In this document: positions 28,545 through 38,224 of the stretch, in pieces
How the letters are laid out: every line of letters begins with the position of its first letter
Position numbering within the stretch: position 1 is the first letter of the stretch
Assembly: GCA_021808545.1 (NCBI GenBank)
Contig: JAKBBM010000005.1
Coordinates: 1 to 58,486 of the forward strand
Direction: 5' to 3'
Length of the DNA stretch: 58,486 nucleotides
From: Pseudomonadota bacterium
Lineage (GTDB): Bacteria > Pseudomonadota > Alphaproteobacteria > Acetobacterales > Acetobacteraceae
Made by a program: the position numbers and the translations under genes
Notes under the pieces: model-generated
The model's input: the letters and a program-made list of their open reading frames with translations, nothing else
Told to the model about the DNA's origin: nothing
The model's database searches: none

Positions 28545-29201
28545 ATGATCGGCGATATGAATGATATGCTGGTGAGGCTGAAATCGCTTCTCCCACCCCG
28601 TTGGTTTGCCGACAAAGCGCCGATGCGCGATGCGGTGCTGACCGGCCTGGCCAGTGCCTGGAGTGGCATTTACAGCTTACTAACGAAGGTGCGCGCACAG
28701 ACAAGGATTGCCACCGCGAGCGGAGTGTTCCTGGACATTGCCGCACAGGATTATTTTGGCGGGGCACTGCCTAGGCGAGCGGCCGAAGCTGATACTGCGT
28801 ATAGTCAGCGCATCCGTGATAATTTGTTGAGTCCAAGGGCGACACGTGCCGCGGTGACGCAGGCGCTGGTCAATCTAACCGGGCGGACACCAGCCGTGTT
28901 CGAGCCACGAAACGCAACCGACACTGGTGGTTACAGCGTTAATTTGGGATACAATATGGTTGGCGGCTATGGTAGCCTGAAGCTGCCTTACCAATTTATG
29001 GTGACAGCCTATAGGCCGAATAGTCTGCCAGTGAGCAATGCGGGCGGCTACGATGTTGGACCCGGCGGGTACAATACGGGCCCGCTTGCTTATGCCGATA
29101 TGTCGGAATTCGCCGGTACAGTTAGCGATGGTGAGATTTATGCCGCCATTGCAGCGGTGACGCCGACCACAAGCATCGCCTGGACCAAAATCTCCAACTG
29201 A
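28545..29201 (+). CDS. Tail protein I / gp48-like wedge protein
   Basis: 218 residues. The N-terminal helices (LKSLLPPRWFADKAPMRDAV) and FLDIAAQDYFGGALPRRAAE, YSQRIRDNLLSPRATRAAV are typical of Mu gp48 (DUF2313) or gpI-type wedge proteins that connect fibres to the baseplate. It completes the J-I pair and precedes the fibre genes. Confidence 0.78.
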   Translation: MIGDMNDMLVRLKSLLPPRWFADKAPMRDAVLTGLASAWSGIYSLLTKVRAQTRIATASGVFLDIAAQDYFGGALPRRAAEADTAYSQRIRDNLLSPRATRAAVTQALVNLTGRTPAVFEPRNATDTGGYSVNLGYNMVGGYGSLKLPYQFMVTAYRPNSLPVSNAGGYDVGPGGYNTGPLAYADMSEFAGTVSDGEIYAAIAAVTPTTSIAWTKISN

Positions 29202-29210
29202 GGATAATTT

Positions 29211-30467
29211 ATGGATCGTAATATTGTTTATCCCGGGAGCATCCCCCTGGATACGGATATTCTGTACCCGAACCGGAACGCCATGGTAGGAATCGCAGCA
29301 CTCAGCGCTGCAACCCTTGGCAGCAATGTAGTGGTGGATGGGTTGGCGTGTATACCGACATCGCCGGCATCGCTGACTGTAATTGTGGGGCCGGGAAGCA
29401 TTACCCAGCTGACCGCTTTGGATGCGACGGCGTATGGTTCGTTAGCAGCCGATGTGGCTGACCAGATCGTGAAAACAGGGATTAACCTGCAGGCAACGAA
29501 TTTTACGCTTACAGCCCCCGCCCGGTCTGGGCAGTCGATCAATTATTTGATCGAGGCGGCCTTTTCTGAGACAGATACTGACCCGGTCGTGCTGCCTTAT
29601 GTGAATGCGGCCAATCCGAGTCAGCCTTATTCGGGCCCGAATAACGCGGGTACGGCTCAGAACATCCAGCGTGTGCAGCGCGTACAGCTGCAGGTGAAGC
29701 CAGGGGCGGCGGCGCCCGCGGGAACACAGAGCACCCCGGCGGTGGATACGGGTTGGGTTGGCTTGTATGTGGTGACCGTGAATTATGGGCAGTCTGCCTT
29801 GACGGCGTCGGATATTACGACGGTGCCCGATGCGCCCTTTATTCCATACAAACTGCCAGCGTTGCGGCCTGGGTTCTCCAGCATGGCGGTGTTTAGCGCG
29901 TCAGGCGATTTTGTGGTGCCCAACAATGTGACCATGGTGAAGGTCACCGTGATAGGTGGAGGTGGGTCTGGCGGCTACCATAGCACTATGCCCAGTGGCG
30001 GTGGCGGTGCCGGCGGGCAGGCAATTGGAATCATAACAAACCTAACCCCAGGCCAGGTGATTCCCGTGACAGTGGGCGCAGGTGGTACCGCGCCCGCAAG
30101 CCCGGCCAATGGCAGTGCCGGTGGTGTGTCGAGCTTTGGCAGCTATATGACCGCCAATGGCGGCGAGGGCGGCAATGGCGGCACCGCGACAGGGTTGATT
30201 TCCAATGCAGGCGGCAATGGGGGCACGGCCTCTGGCGGCCAATTAAATATCCCAGGGTCGTACGGAACCGACGCGATCGTGGTGGCATACCGGGGTGGCG
30301 ATGGCGGTGGGCCGGGCAATGGGCGCGGCACGAGCGGGCCCTTGGTGGGTATTTCGGCCCCTGGTTATGGCGGCGGCGGCGGTGGTGGTGGATGTTCCAC
30401 CGGCAGCAACCCAGCGGGTTCGACCGGTGGCGCGGGCGGTGGCGGCCTTGTCGTGATTGAATATTGA
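29211..30467 (+). CDS. Tail fibre with polyglycine-rich tip
   Basis: 418 residues. The N-terminal 230 residues are a beta-rich shaft (YPGSIPLDTDILYPNRNAMV). From about residue 233 it matches the glycine-rich tail-fibre domain: FVVPNNVTMVKVTVIGGGGS then PGQVIPVTVGAGG and many GGxGG blocks to LVVIEY at the end. Such polyglycine sandwich tips carry receptor-binding loops in other phages (for example T-even gp38-type adhesins). This protein is the first fibre gene after gpI and probably contacts the host surface. Confidence 0.78.
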   Translation: MDRNIVYPGSIPLDTDILYPNRNAMVGIAALSAATLGSNVVVDGLACIPTSPASLTVIVGPGSITQLTALDATAYGSLAADVADQIVKTGINLQATNFTLTAPARSGQSINYLIEAAFSETDTDPVVLPYVNAANPSQPYSGPNNAGTAQNIQRVQRVQLQVKPGAAAPAGTQSTPAVDTGWVGLYVVTVNYGQSALTASDITTVPDAPFIPYKLPALRPGFSSMAVFSASGDFVVPNNVTMVKVTVIGGGGSGGYHSTMPSGGGGAGGQAIGIITNLTPGQVIPVTVGAGGTAPASPANGSAGGVSSFGSYMTANGGEGGNGGTATGLISNAGGNGGTASGGQLNIPGSYGTDAIVVAYRGGDGGGPGNGRGTSGPLVGISAPGYGGGGGGGGCSTGSNPAGSTGGAGGGGLVVIEY

Positions 30468-30477
30468 GGAGGGCGGC

Positions 30478-30960
30478 ATGACGACACCGGCAACCCATTT
30501 GTGGCATCCCTCGAACGCGCGCTATGTGCAGATCGACGGGTTTGTTCCCACACCGCGGGGCCCGCAGATACCGCCGCCCCGCGCATTAGCCTGGCCGGCC
30601 AAAGATCCAGGGGACACGCTTGATTATGTATTCGATCTCGGACCGGCGCTGACAGCCAATCCAGGTGATGGAATCAACGCCCTCGATGTGAGCATCAGCC
30701 CCGCCAATCCGGGTGATGTGACTTTGGTTTCGGCGGCGGCCGATGGCGCCAAGGCGGTGCTGTGGCTAACCGGCGGGCAGGCATCAACGAACTATACCGT
30801 GACCGTGACAGCCACCACGGCCGGCGGACGCACGCTGGCGCGCAGTATTACACTGCCCGTGGTGGCGCTGGCCACAGTGCCAGCACCGGCAAATGCGCTG
30901 ACGACGCCGACCGGGCAGGTGCTGACCGACCCGACCGGTACTCCCTTGACCATGATTTGA
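30478..30960 (+). CDS. Tail fibre-associated beta-sandwich protein
   Basis: 160 residues, starting MTTPATHLWHPSNARYVQID after a strong GAGGAGGG ribosome site; an in-frame ATG upstream at 30457 overlaps the previous gene and is less likely. The middle looks like a single Ig-like or phage tail accessory domain (PGDVTLVSAAADGAKAVLWLT, TVTVTATTAGGRTL). It sits between two fibre genes; it may be a chaperone or a small fibre part. I do not recognise a family. Confidence 0.5.
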   Translation: MTTPATHLWHPSNARYVQIDGFVPTPRGPQIPPPRALAWPAKDPGDTLDYVFDLGPALTANPGDGINALDVSISPANPGDVTLVSAAADGAKAVLWLTGGQASTNYTVTVTATTAGGRTLARSITLPVVALATVPAPANALTTPTGQVLTDPTGTPLTMI

Positions 30961-30973
30961 GGTTCTCCGCCCC

Positions 30974-33535
30974 ATGCCGACCATTGGACAATTGCCTCCC
31001 GCGAGCTCGGTCTCCGACAGTGATGAGTTCGCGATCTTTCAGAACGGCCAGACATTGGCGGCCACGCGCGCGCAGGTGCTGGCAGGGGTGCAGACGGCCC
31101 TGACGTTACCCCAAAACAGTTTGTTGGGCGGTGTTGGTCCGGGAACGGCTGCCCCCATGCCGATTGCGATTGGTGCTAATCTGCAGCTTTCCGGCACAAC
31201 ACTCTCTGCCGCCGCCGCACCGTTTGAAATTGGCGCATTGGCCAGCGGTACCGCGCCGGTGGCGGTGGATATTGTGCCAATTGGCCAGGGTGGAAATAAT
31301 GTTGGTGTCAGCTATGCCAGCTTCCTTGGCGCGATGGGCGCAATACCTGGTCTGCCCGGCGGTGCGCTGACGGCTACGGCCAGTGGCGCCAGCACCAAGA
31401 GGACGATTTCTGAGTTGGCCGCCAATGCTGTTTCGATCGAGGATTTTGGCGCCGTGGGTGATGGTAAGACCGATGACAGCGCGGCACTTCTGGCTGCTGT
31501 GGCAAGTGGTGTACCAGTTCGGCTAGGGCCGAAAACCTATGCGATTGCCGGCGAATGCGACTTGACCGGTACGACTTGCACCTTGCTTGGCGTGCCCGGT
31601 GAAACGGTATTGCTGCGCCCGGCGCAATCGCAACTTGGTAAGGCGGTGACGCCGGCTTGGATAAGCGTATTCGCGACGAATTTCTTTGCCGATGGAATCA
31701 TCTTTGATGCTAATGCGGCCATTAGCACCAGTACTCTCGCCGTTGTTATCCAGGGCGTTTGCAAAAAATCCATGATCACGCGCTGTCTGTTCCGTAACGC
31801 CAAGGCGGCGGGATATGGAAGCGGGTTGACATATTTGGCGAGTGATCCAGCGATTACCCAGCATCATATCGATGCTTGTGAGTTCACGGGTAATGCCGAA
31901 CATGGGCTGAATGTCTTTGCGGTGGATGCTGTTAGTGTTACGAATTGCCGCGCACATGATAATGTCAGAAACGGCATTAATGTGGATAGTTATGATACCA
32001 GCTTTGTCTTGAAAATTCGGAATCTTAAGATTGTTGGTAATACATGTTGGAATAATAATGTTGGTGTTCTGGTTGGTAATTTCATCGCCAATAATGTTCA
32101 GGTTCAGCCTTTTACATATGGCAATGCGAATCCCGATGTTTTGGGGGCGGTGATCGCCAGCAATAATTGCTATGGTAACAAGATGTACGGCATTTATATA
32201 TCAGGCCGTAATATCTTGGTCTCGGGGAATTTATGCAGCGACAACAGCTCGACCGGCGGGGGTGGGGCTGGGATTTTGTGCGATACCGGCTACTGCAAGG
32301 TATCGGGCAATATGATCACGGGGGCTTCGGCCTTTGGGATCGATTGCGGCGGGTCGATTTATACAGAGGTCGATAATAATTATATCAATGGCGCACTGAT
32401 TGGGCTGAATATTGGCGGCGGGCAATATTGCACCGCCCGGGCCAACTTCATCCAGGATTGCACGGGGCAGTCGATTGCCGTGCAGAATGTTGAATCCGAC
32501 GGAAGTGGTAATAATTTTGGCCTCGCCTGCACCGGGCTTTCGATTGTCGGTAACTGGATTAATTATAGTGGGAATGTCGTTGGTATCTTGATCCGCGATG
32601 GCGCGCAGAATGTGCTGGTTGAGGATAATGTGATTGTCGCTAATGCCGGCGCCAATCTGAACAATGCTCTATCTGCTTATACGGATTCGATCACGGTGCG
32701 GGGGAATCTTCTGAATTTCACCCCGCGCTGGGCTGTGAATCCGGCTGTGGTCAATGGTGTATATACATTGACGGTGCCCGATATCGCCGATGCGGTGAGT
32801 ATTTCGCAGGCAAGCGCGCCGGTGGCCAGCATTGTGACGGTTCAGGCAAGTCAAGTCGAAGGGCAGATTACCTTTGTAAAAATTATAAATGGGGGATTTG
32901 GCTATACCAAGGCGAGTGTTAGTTTCTCTGGTACGGGTGCTGGCGCAACAGCAAAAGCCTGGGTGTATGGCGGGAAAGTCATTGGCATTCAGATGCAGAC
33001 ATTCGGATCAGGATATGGATCCGGGACGGTTGTGACCATTACCGGGGATGGCACCGGTGCCGTGGCGGTGGCAATGGTTGGTCTACCCGTTTGGCAGAAT
33101 AGGGAGCTGACAGTTGATTGCTTGACGGATGTGGCATTTGCGCAAGCTGGATCATCACCCACGCAAAGCAACTGGACGGGTGCGCCCATAACCGTGCCGG
33201 CGGGGGCCAGTATTGACTGGGTTGGCTATAATAAAGGCTGGCGGGCTGCGCGCTTTGCGCAAAAGGACTATGTGTCACCGAATGGTGATGGCAGCCTGAC
33301 GCTGAAGACCATTAGCGGTGATTTGTCTCTGCATCCGGCGGGAAGCGGGGTGGTTCGGATCATATCCGACTCAGAACAGACCGGCGCCATGGAATTGATC
33401 GGCCGGGGATCACCCTTGAATGTTGTGACGGCACCGGCGGGATCGACCTTTCGGAATCTGAATGGCGGTGTCGGGACGACCTTCTGGGTCAAACAATCTG
33501 GCACGGGGGCGGCCAATTGGGTGGCGGTGGCCTGA
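30974..33535 (+). CDS. Tailspike with right-handed beta-helix
   Basis: 853 residues. The N-terminal module TIGQLPPASSVSDSDEFAIF recurs in the next gene and probably anchors the spike. From about residue 153 a pectate-lyase-like start (IEDFGAVGDGKTDDSAALLA) leads into some 400 residues of beta-helix coils rich in Asn and Gly (NCRAHDNVRNGINVDS, NNCYGNKMYGIYISGRN). This is the build of capsule-depolymerising tailspikes. No single catalytic site is evident, so whether it is an enzyme or only a receptor binder is open. Confidence 0.82.
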   Translation: MPTIGQLPPASSVSDSDEFAIFQNGQTLAATRAQVLAGVQTALTLPQNSLLGGVGPGTAAPMPIAIGANLQLSGTTLSAAAAPFEIGALASGTAPVAVDIVPIGQGGNNVGVSYASFLGAMGAIPGLPGGALTATASGASTKRTISELAANAVSIEDFGAVGDGKTDDSAALLAAVASGVPVRLGPKTYAIAGECDLTGTTCTLLGVPGETVLLRPAQSQLGKAVTPAWISVFATNFFADGIIFDANAAISTSTLAVVIQGVCKKSMITRCLFRNAKAAGYGSGLTYLASDPAITQHHIDACEFTGNAEHGLNVFAVDAVSVTNCRAHDNVRNGINVDSYDTSFVLKIRNLKIVGNTCWNNNVGVLVGNFIANNVQVQPFTYGNANPDVLGAVIASNNCYGNKMYGIYISGRNILVSGNLCSDNSSTGGGGAGILCDTGYCKVSGNMITGASAFGIDCGGSIYTEVDNNYINGALIGLNIGGGQYCTARANFIQDCTGQSIAVQNVESDGSGNNFGLACTGLSIVGNWINYSGNVVGILIRDGAQNVLVEDNVIVANAGANLNNALSAYTDSITVRGNLLNFTPRWAVNPAVVNGVYTLTVPDIADAVSISQASAPVASIVTVQASQVEGQITFVKIINGGFGYTKASVSFSGTGAGATAKAWVYGGKVIGIQMQTFGSGYGSGTVVTITGDGTGAVAVAMVGLPVWQNRELTVDCLTDVAFAQAGSSPTQSNWTGAPITVPAGASIDWVGYNKGWRAARFAQKDYVSPNGDGSLTLKTISGDLSLHPAGSGVVRIISDSEQTGAMELIGRGSPLNVVTAPAGSTFRNLNGGVGTTFWVKQSGTGAANWVAVA

Positions 33536-33581
33536 TTTAGGCCGGAATTTCGATGAAAATTCAATGTAAGGGTCATGATTG

Positions 33582-35738
33582 ATGACAACGATCGCGCAAT
33601 TGCCGCCTGTCAGCACGGTTGGAGCCGACGATCTTCTGCCATTGTCGCAGACGGGACTGCTCTATTCGGTGACTGTCAGCCAGCTGACAGCGAATTTGCA
33701 GCCGATGATCAGCGTGCCAACTGGCGAGTTGCTGGGCCGTAACAGCACGGGAAGCGGCGGGCCCGAGGCGATTGCCGTTGGTACGGGTTTGGCGCTGAAC
33801 GCGGGGACCTTGGTGGCCAATGGCACCGATCATGCCGGGTTTCCGGTGCAGGCTTCATTGTCTTTGTCCGATGATGTCGTGATCAGCGCCAATGGTGCAC
33901 CTGGTCTTATGCCAGTGACGGCATTGCGCGGGCTGTTTAGTGCGGGCAGTGGACTTGCGATTGATGCGAATGGCGTGATCAGTGTGACGGCATCCTCGGT
34001 TGCTGGTCCTGCCGGGCCGCAAGGACCAGCGGGGCCGCAAGGACCAGCGGGCGCGACAGGTCCCGCAGGCCCGGCGGGGCCTGGTTTGGGGGGGCCGGCG
34101 GCGGGAAATTCCGCCAGTTCGATAGGGGCATCTGACTATATTGCGCTGTGGCAGAATGGGGCGCTGGCCTGGATGCCCTATGGGCAGTTTTTGGGTGGCC
34201 AGACGATTGACCAGTTGCCGGCCGCGGGCCCGGTTGCCGATGCCGATGAATTGCTGGTGGCGCAAGGCGGCAATACGCTGAGTGTACAGAATTTTGGCGC
34301 GCTTTGGACCTATGTCCAGAATAAGCTGCCAACCGCGCAAGCGCAGGTCGTGGAGCTGACGACCAATACGGTTCTGGATTCCACCCGGCATAATAACCGT
34401 ATTCTGGTGGCCAGTAATGCCCTGACCCTGACCGCGAATTTTACCAATATGGGGCCGGGATTCAGCTGCAGGCTGATTAATCTGGCGTCAGGTGAGGTAA
34501 CGATGGGAACGGGCATTACCTCTGGTTCCGGTAGTAAAACATTGCCGCCTGGAGCTGAAACGAGCTTGCTGGGGCTGAGCTATTCGGGTGGGTCGCTGGT
34601 GTGGTGGAGTGGTGTCGTGCCCAATGCGCCGACGATTACGGTGGGCTCCATTGTGGCGCCAGCACAGAATGCCAGTTTTGTCATCGCCGGCGGTATCTTT
34701 AACGATGCGCCGACGGCGCTGGATTATTCGACCGATGGTGGGACGACATGGATTGCCGCCACGAGCCCAGTGATTACAACCAATGCCTATAGCTTTACCG
34801 CGGCGGGGCTGATGGCGGGAACCTATTCGATCCAGGTTCGGGACCATAATAATCCGGCCGTGCTTGGCGTATCCAACAGCTTCACGATTTATCCGCCCAC
34901 GATTACCCTGGATACCCTGCCGGCAACGGTGGCGGTGAATAGTGTGCTGACGCTCTCAGGCACGGTGGCGCCGGCGGGCGCGGCTGTGCAGGTGGGGCTG
35001 TCCGCCAGCGCTACCACGGCGCCGAGCAGCTGGAGCAATGCCACCGTTAGCAACAGCACATGGACGGCAAGCCTGACGCCGGCAAGTACGGGTACCTTCT
35101 ATATTTGGGCGCAGCAGGAAGCCGATACGGCGGTGAATACGCTTTCGGCCGCGGTGAGTGTTGTGGCGGCTTCGTTGAGCGTGACCGCGCCTTCGACAGG
35201 CACCGCGGGCACGGCGCTTACGGTCAGCGGGTCGGTCAGCCCGACGGCGGATACGGTGAATGTTGTTCTGGATACGCAAAACAGCACGGCACCCACCAGC
35301 GGCTGGGCGGCGGCGACCAACAATGCCGGCAGTTTCTCGGCATCGCTGACCCCCACGGCAGGCGGCACGTATTACGTTTGGGCCGAGGATACAGCAACCG
35401 GGCTGAGCGCGGTTTCAGGCGCTATAACGGTGGCCGCTGGCGCTACCCTGACCTATGGATTCAACAATCCGGGCGGGTCTTATGTGCATGGTGTCAGCAC
35501 TATTCCGTTGAACGGGTCGATTACGCCCGCACAGAATGTGCCGACCCAGGTGGCACTGTCTACCTCTAACACCGTAGCACCCAGCACAGGCTGGCAGGCA
35601 GCGTCGATCATCTACTCCAACTCGCTGTGGGCCGCTTACGTCACAACCCCAGCAACCGCGGGCGATTACTATGTGTGGGTTGAGACGACATCGGGCGGCA
35701 GTGTTGCCGTCAGCAGCTTTACCGTAACGGTGACTTAA
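33582..35738 (+). CDS. Modular tail fibre with collagen and Ig-like repeats
   Basis: 718 residues built from modules: the TIxQLP anchor (MTTIAQLPPVSTVGADDL, residue 1), a collagen-like Gly-X-Y stretch near residues 142-168, a second TIxQLP-type module near residue 207 (GQTIDQLPAAGPVADADE), then at least three Ig-like repeats of about 90 residues each ending in strands such as TYYVWAEDTATG and DYYVWVETTSGG. The collagen part contains an exact 18-base tandem repeat. I chose the ATG at 33582 rather than the TTG one codon earlier. Confidence 0.72.
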   Translation: MTTIAQLPPVSTVGADDLLPLSQTGLLYSVTVSQLTANLQPMISVPTGELLGRNSTGSGGPEAIAVGTGLALNAGTLVANGTDHAGFPVQASLSLSDDVVISANGAPGLMPVTALRGLFSAGSGLAIDANGVISVTASSVAGPAGPQGPAGPQGPAGATGPAGPAGPGLGGPAAGNSASSIGASDYIALWQNGALAWMPYGQFLGGQTIDQLPAAGPVADADELLVAQGGNTLSVQNFGALWTYVQNKLPTAQAQVVELTTNTVLDSTRHNNRILVASNALTLTANFTNMGPGFSCRLINLASGEVTMGTGITSGSGSKTLPPGAETSLLGLSYSGGSLVWWSGVVPNAPTITVGSIVAPAQNASFVIAGGIFNDAPTALDYSTDGGTTWIAATSPVITTNAYSFTAAGLMAGTYSIQVRDHNNPAVLGVSNSFTIYPPTITLDTLPATVAVNSVLTLSGTVAPAGAAVQVGLSASATTAPSSWSNATVSNSTWTASLTPASTGTFYIWAQQEADTAVNTLSAAVSVVAASLSVTAPSTGTAGTALTVSGSVSPTADTVNVVLDTQNSTAPTSGWAAATNNAGSFSASLTPTAGGTYYVWAEDTATGLSAVSGAITVAAGATLTYGFNNPGGSYVHGVSTIPLNGSITPAQNVPTQVALSTSNTVAPSTGWQAASIIYSNSLWAAYVTTPATAGDYYVWVETTSGGSVAVSSFTVTVT
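34014..34049 (+). repeat. 18-base tandem repeat in collagen-like segment
   Basis: Two exact copies of GGGCCGCAAGGACCAGCG, at 34014-34031 and 34032-34049, each encoding GPQGPA in frame. Exact tandem copies make the collagen length prone to slippage, a way to vary fibre reach. Confidence 0.8.
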
Positions 35739-35742
35739 TCAG

Positions 35743-37887
35743 ATGACCTTGTTGTTTATTTCACCCGGCGCGCCGTTGGCCGCCGGAATGGGAAGCCGCG
35801 TCCTGACCATGCCGTTGCCAGCAGGCAGCGCGCCGCCACCTGGCGTGTTCAGCGGGCCGTATCCATCGGCGATTTCTGGGTTGTCCGGCTGGTGGGATGC
35901 TGGCCTGCTGAGCGGGCTTGTGGATGCGAATGGTTTGCCGGTGACGGCAAGCAATACGGTGATTGGCGCGGTTTTGGATAAAGCGGGCGCTAGCGATAAC
36001 CTGACGCCACATCATATCAGCGCCGATACGAGCCCGGCGGCGACCATAGCGGCGCCACGGGTGAATGGATATTTGGGGGCTGCAGGCGCGCCAGATGGCG
36101 CCATTGCGAGTTATGGCCCGACCCTCGACCCGGATTGGGGCTTGGCGCATCCGGGGCTTGAGTTTGACGCAGGTGCGGCCTGGACGCGTTACATGGTCTG
36201 GACCCGGCCGAATTGGCGGCAGGGGACTTATTATGTCGATAACAGCCCGATTCCGCTTCTGCATACCATGGCCGGGGCAGGGACCACCATTTTGGCGGCC
36301 GACAGTGCCGAGGGCAGCAATCTGACGCTGTTTCCGGGAACGGCCAGCGAGACGGTGCTGAGCAGCACCCTGGCGCGGCGGCACAGCCATGCCGTGATTC
36401 TGCGTAATACCCCTGGGGCTGGCGTTGATGTGTGGCTGGATGGGGTGCAGGTGGCGACGGCCGTGGCAAACCCGCTGGCTGCCAGTGCGATGGCGCAGGT
36501 GTTGCTGTTGCATGATGGTAGCGTGCAAGGCGCGGCGCAATGCTGGTTTCATGAAGCCGCGGCATGGGAACGCGCCTTAAGCGCCACCGATATTGCGACC
36601 TTGATCTCCGCGCAGGGGCGCTGGGTACTGGGCACACGCCGCGGGGTGAATTTGCTGGTTATGGGCCAGTCCAACGCAGCGTGGTTCATCAGCTCTGGTG
36701 GTGCATTGGCGTTGGCCCAAGGGGCGGCTTGGTATTTGGGGGCCGCGGGTTATGCGGTGACGGCGGCGGAGTCGGGCACGTATCTCTCACCAAATCGCTA
36801 TTCCGTGATTTCTGGCCATCCGATTTCAAACTCATCGCCACCGCTTTTTCCCCCTGGAACAGGAAATGGCACGTTCCTGACCAACCCGGGCGATGGATCT
36901 GATCCTTCAACCTGGGCGGCAGGCCCGGATTTTGAGGCGCTGACGGCTTATCTGACTGGCAGCGCCGCGATTATATCGGCTGTGGATGAAACGGATATTG
37001 CGTTCATGGTTTGGCCCTGGTCGGAGCAGGACAGCACCATGCCTTATGCCAATAAGGCTTTGTACAAAGGCACGGTACTGCGTCTGGCGGAATTGACCCG
37101 TGGTTTGCTGGGACGCACCGCCGCCAATTTGCCGCTTTTGACCTGGAATGCAATTCCCTATGAAACCAATGCCGGTGTGCAGATGGTGCGTGAGTCGATT
37201 GCCGATCTTGCGGCGAACGGCGCCAATAATATTGTTGTTTTTGCAGCACAGACAGCAGATTCAAACCCTCTGAACTCCTCTTATAATCCGACGACCGGCT
37301 TGTTTGCCGACGGAGATCCGGAGCACCGGGATGAGCCGGACCTGCTGCGTTATGGCCGTATCGGTGCGCACGCTGCTGGCCGTGCGGCAGTTGCCATGGG
37401 GTTGTCAGATACGATTAAGGCCGCGGATCTGCCGACAGCAGGCTTACCTGTAAAAGGAGGGCCGCAGATTATGCATGTTTATCGCGCATCTGATACGAAC
37501 CTGATTTTGACCATTATACATGATTCTGGAAACGATTTAATTGTGCCGTTGCAAGCAGCGAATGGCGCTGGTTTTGCGGTGATGGATGGCGGTTCGGTTG
37601 CCGCGCCTGGATCTATTATTCCGGGTGTGGCAGCCGTAAGGATTGATGCAACCCATGTTTCGGTAATGTTGGCTGAGCCGATTACCAATCCGTCTGCTAA
37701 TGTGCTGTTCTTCTATCCTTATGGTAGCACGCAGATTGGCCGGGGCGATGCGGTGACTGACAATGCAGCCAGCCTGACGCCACCAGAGAACTGGAATATT
37801 GGCAATGATCTGGGTATGGCGTGGAATGTGAACTTTCCGCTCCAGGCCACGACTTATCCAATTACATTGTCTGATACGCCAGATTAG
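35743..37887 (+). CDS. Tail-associated LamG and SGNH-type esterase
   Basis: 714 residues. Residues about 40-290 look like a concanavalin/LamG-like carbohydrate-binding domain (FSGPYPSAISGLSGWWDAGLL, TRYMVWTRPNWRQGTYYVDN). Residues about 300-560 have the SGNH esterase outline: block I VMGQSNAAW with Ser310 and the block V DxxH with Asp525 and His528 (DPEHRDEPDLLRYGRIG). Enzymes of this kind remove acetyl groups from sugars. As a phage tail protein it could deacetylate host surface polysaccharide, together with the beta-helix tailspike. Confidence 0.72.
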   Translation: MTLLFISPGAPLAAGMGSRVLTMPLPAGSAPPPGVFSGPYPSAISGLSGWWDAGLLSGLVDANGLPVTASNTVIGAVLDKAGASDNLTPHHISADTSPAATIAAPRVNGYLGAAGAPDGAIASYGPTLDPDWGLAHPGLEFDAGAAWTRYMVWTRPNWRQGTYYVDNSPIPLLHTMAGAGTTILAADSAEGSNLTLFPGTASETVLSSTLARRHSHAVILRNTPGAGVDVWLDGVQVATAVANPLAASAMAQVLLLHDGSVQGAAQCWFHEAAAWERALSATDIATLISAQGRWVLGTRRGVNLLVMGQSNAAWFISSGGALALAQGAAWYLGAAGYAVTAAESGTYLSPNRYSVISGHPISNSSPPLFPPGTGNGTFLTNPGDGSDPSTWAAGPDFEALTAYLTGSAAIISAVDETDIAFMVWPWSEQDSTMPYANKALYKGTVLRLAELTRGLLGRTAANLPLLTWNAIPYETNAGVQMVRESIADLAANGANNIVVFAAQTADSNPLNSSYNPTTGLFADGDPEHRDEPDLLRYGRIGAHAAGRAAVAMGLSDTIKAADLPTAGLPVKGGPQIMHVYRASDTNLILTIIHDSGNDLIVPLQAANGAGFAVMDGGSVAAPGSIIPGVAAVRIDATHVSVMLAEPITNPSANVLFFYPYGSTQIGRGDAVTDNAASLTPPENWNIGNDLGMAWNVNFPLQATTYPITLSDTPD

Positions 37888-37897
37888 GGGAGCCGAT

Positions 37898-38224
37898 ATG
37901 GGGACCGATGAAGTCGCCTTGTTGCGGTCTGATATTGCGGGATTGCGCAATGACATAAATGGCATACGCCAGGAAATCGGCGTGTTGGAGGTGAAGGCGG
38001 ACGCGCTGGAAACATGGCGGGTACGCTACCTGGCCCAGGAGGACCAGGTCATCGGCAAATTATTTTCGAAAGTCGATGAATTAGTCAGCGGGTTGAGCGA
38101 TATGCGCGCCGATCTGTCGCGTATTCGTGGAGAGCGCGATGCGGAACGGCGGGTTGGAGTCATGGTGATCAGCCTGTTGTCAGCGGCGTGTGGCGGTTTG
38201 ATAACGAGGTTGTTCCATGGATGA
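37898..38224 (+). CDS. XhlA-like coiled-coil membrane protein
   Basis: 108 residues: a coiled coil over residues 5-80 (LLRSDIAGLRNDINGIRQEI, VDELVSGLSDMRADLSRIRG) and one C-terminal membrane segment (GVMVISLLSAACGGLITRLF). This layout matches XhlA-type proteins that act with a holin in lysis. The stop overlaps the endolysin start by eight bases. Confidence 0.62.
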   Translation: MGTDEVALLRSDIAGLRNDINGIRQEIGVLEVKADALETWRVRYLAQEDQVIGKLFSKVDELVSGLSDMRADLSRIRGERDAERRVGVMVISLLSAACGGLITRLFHG

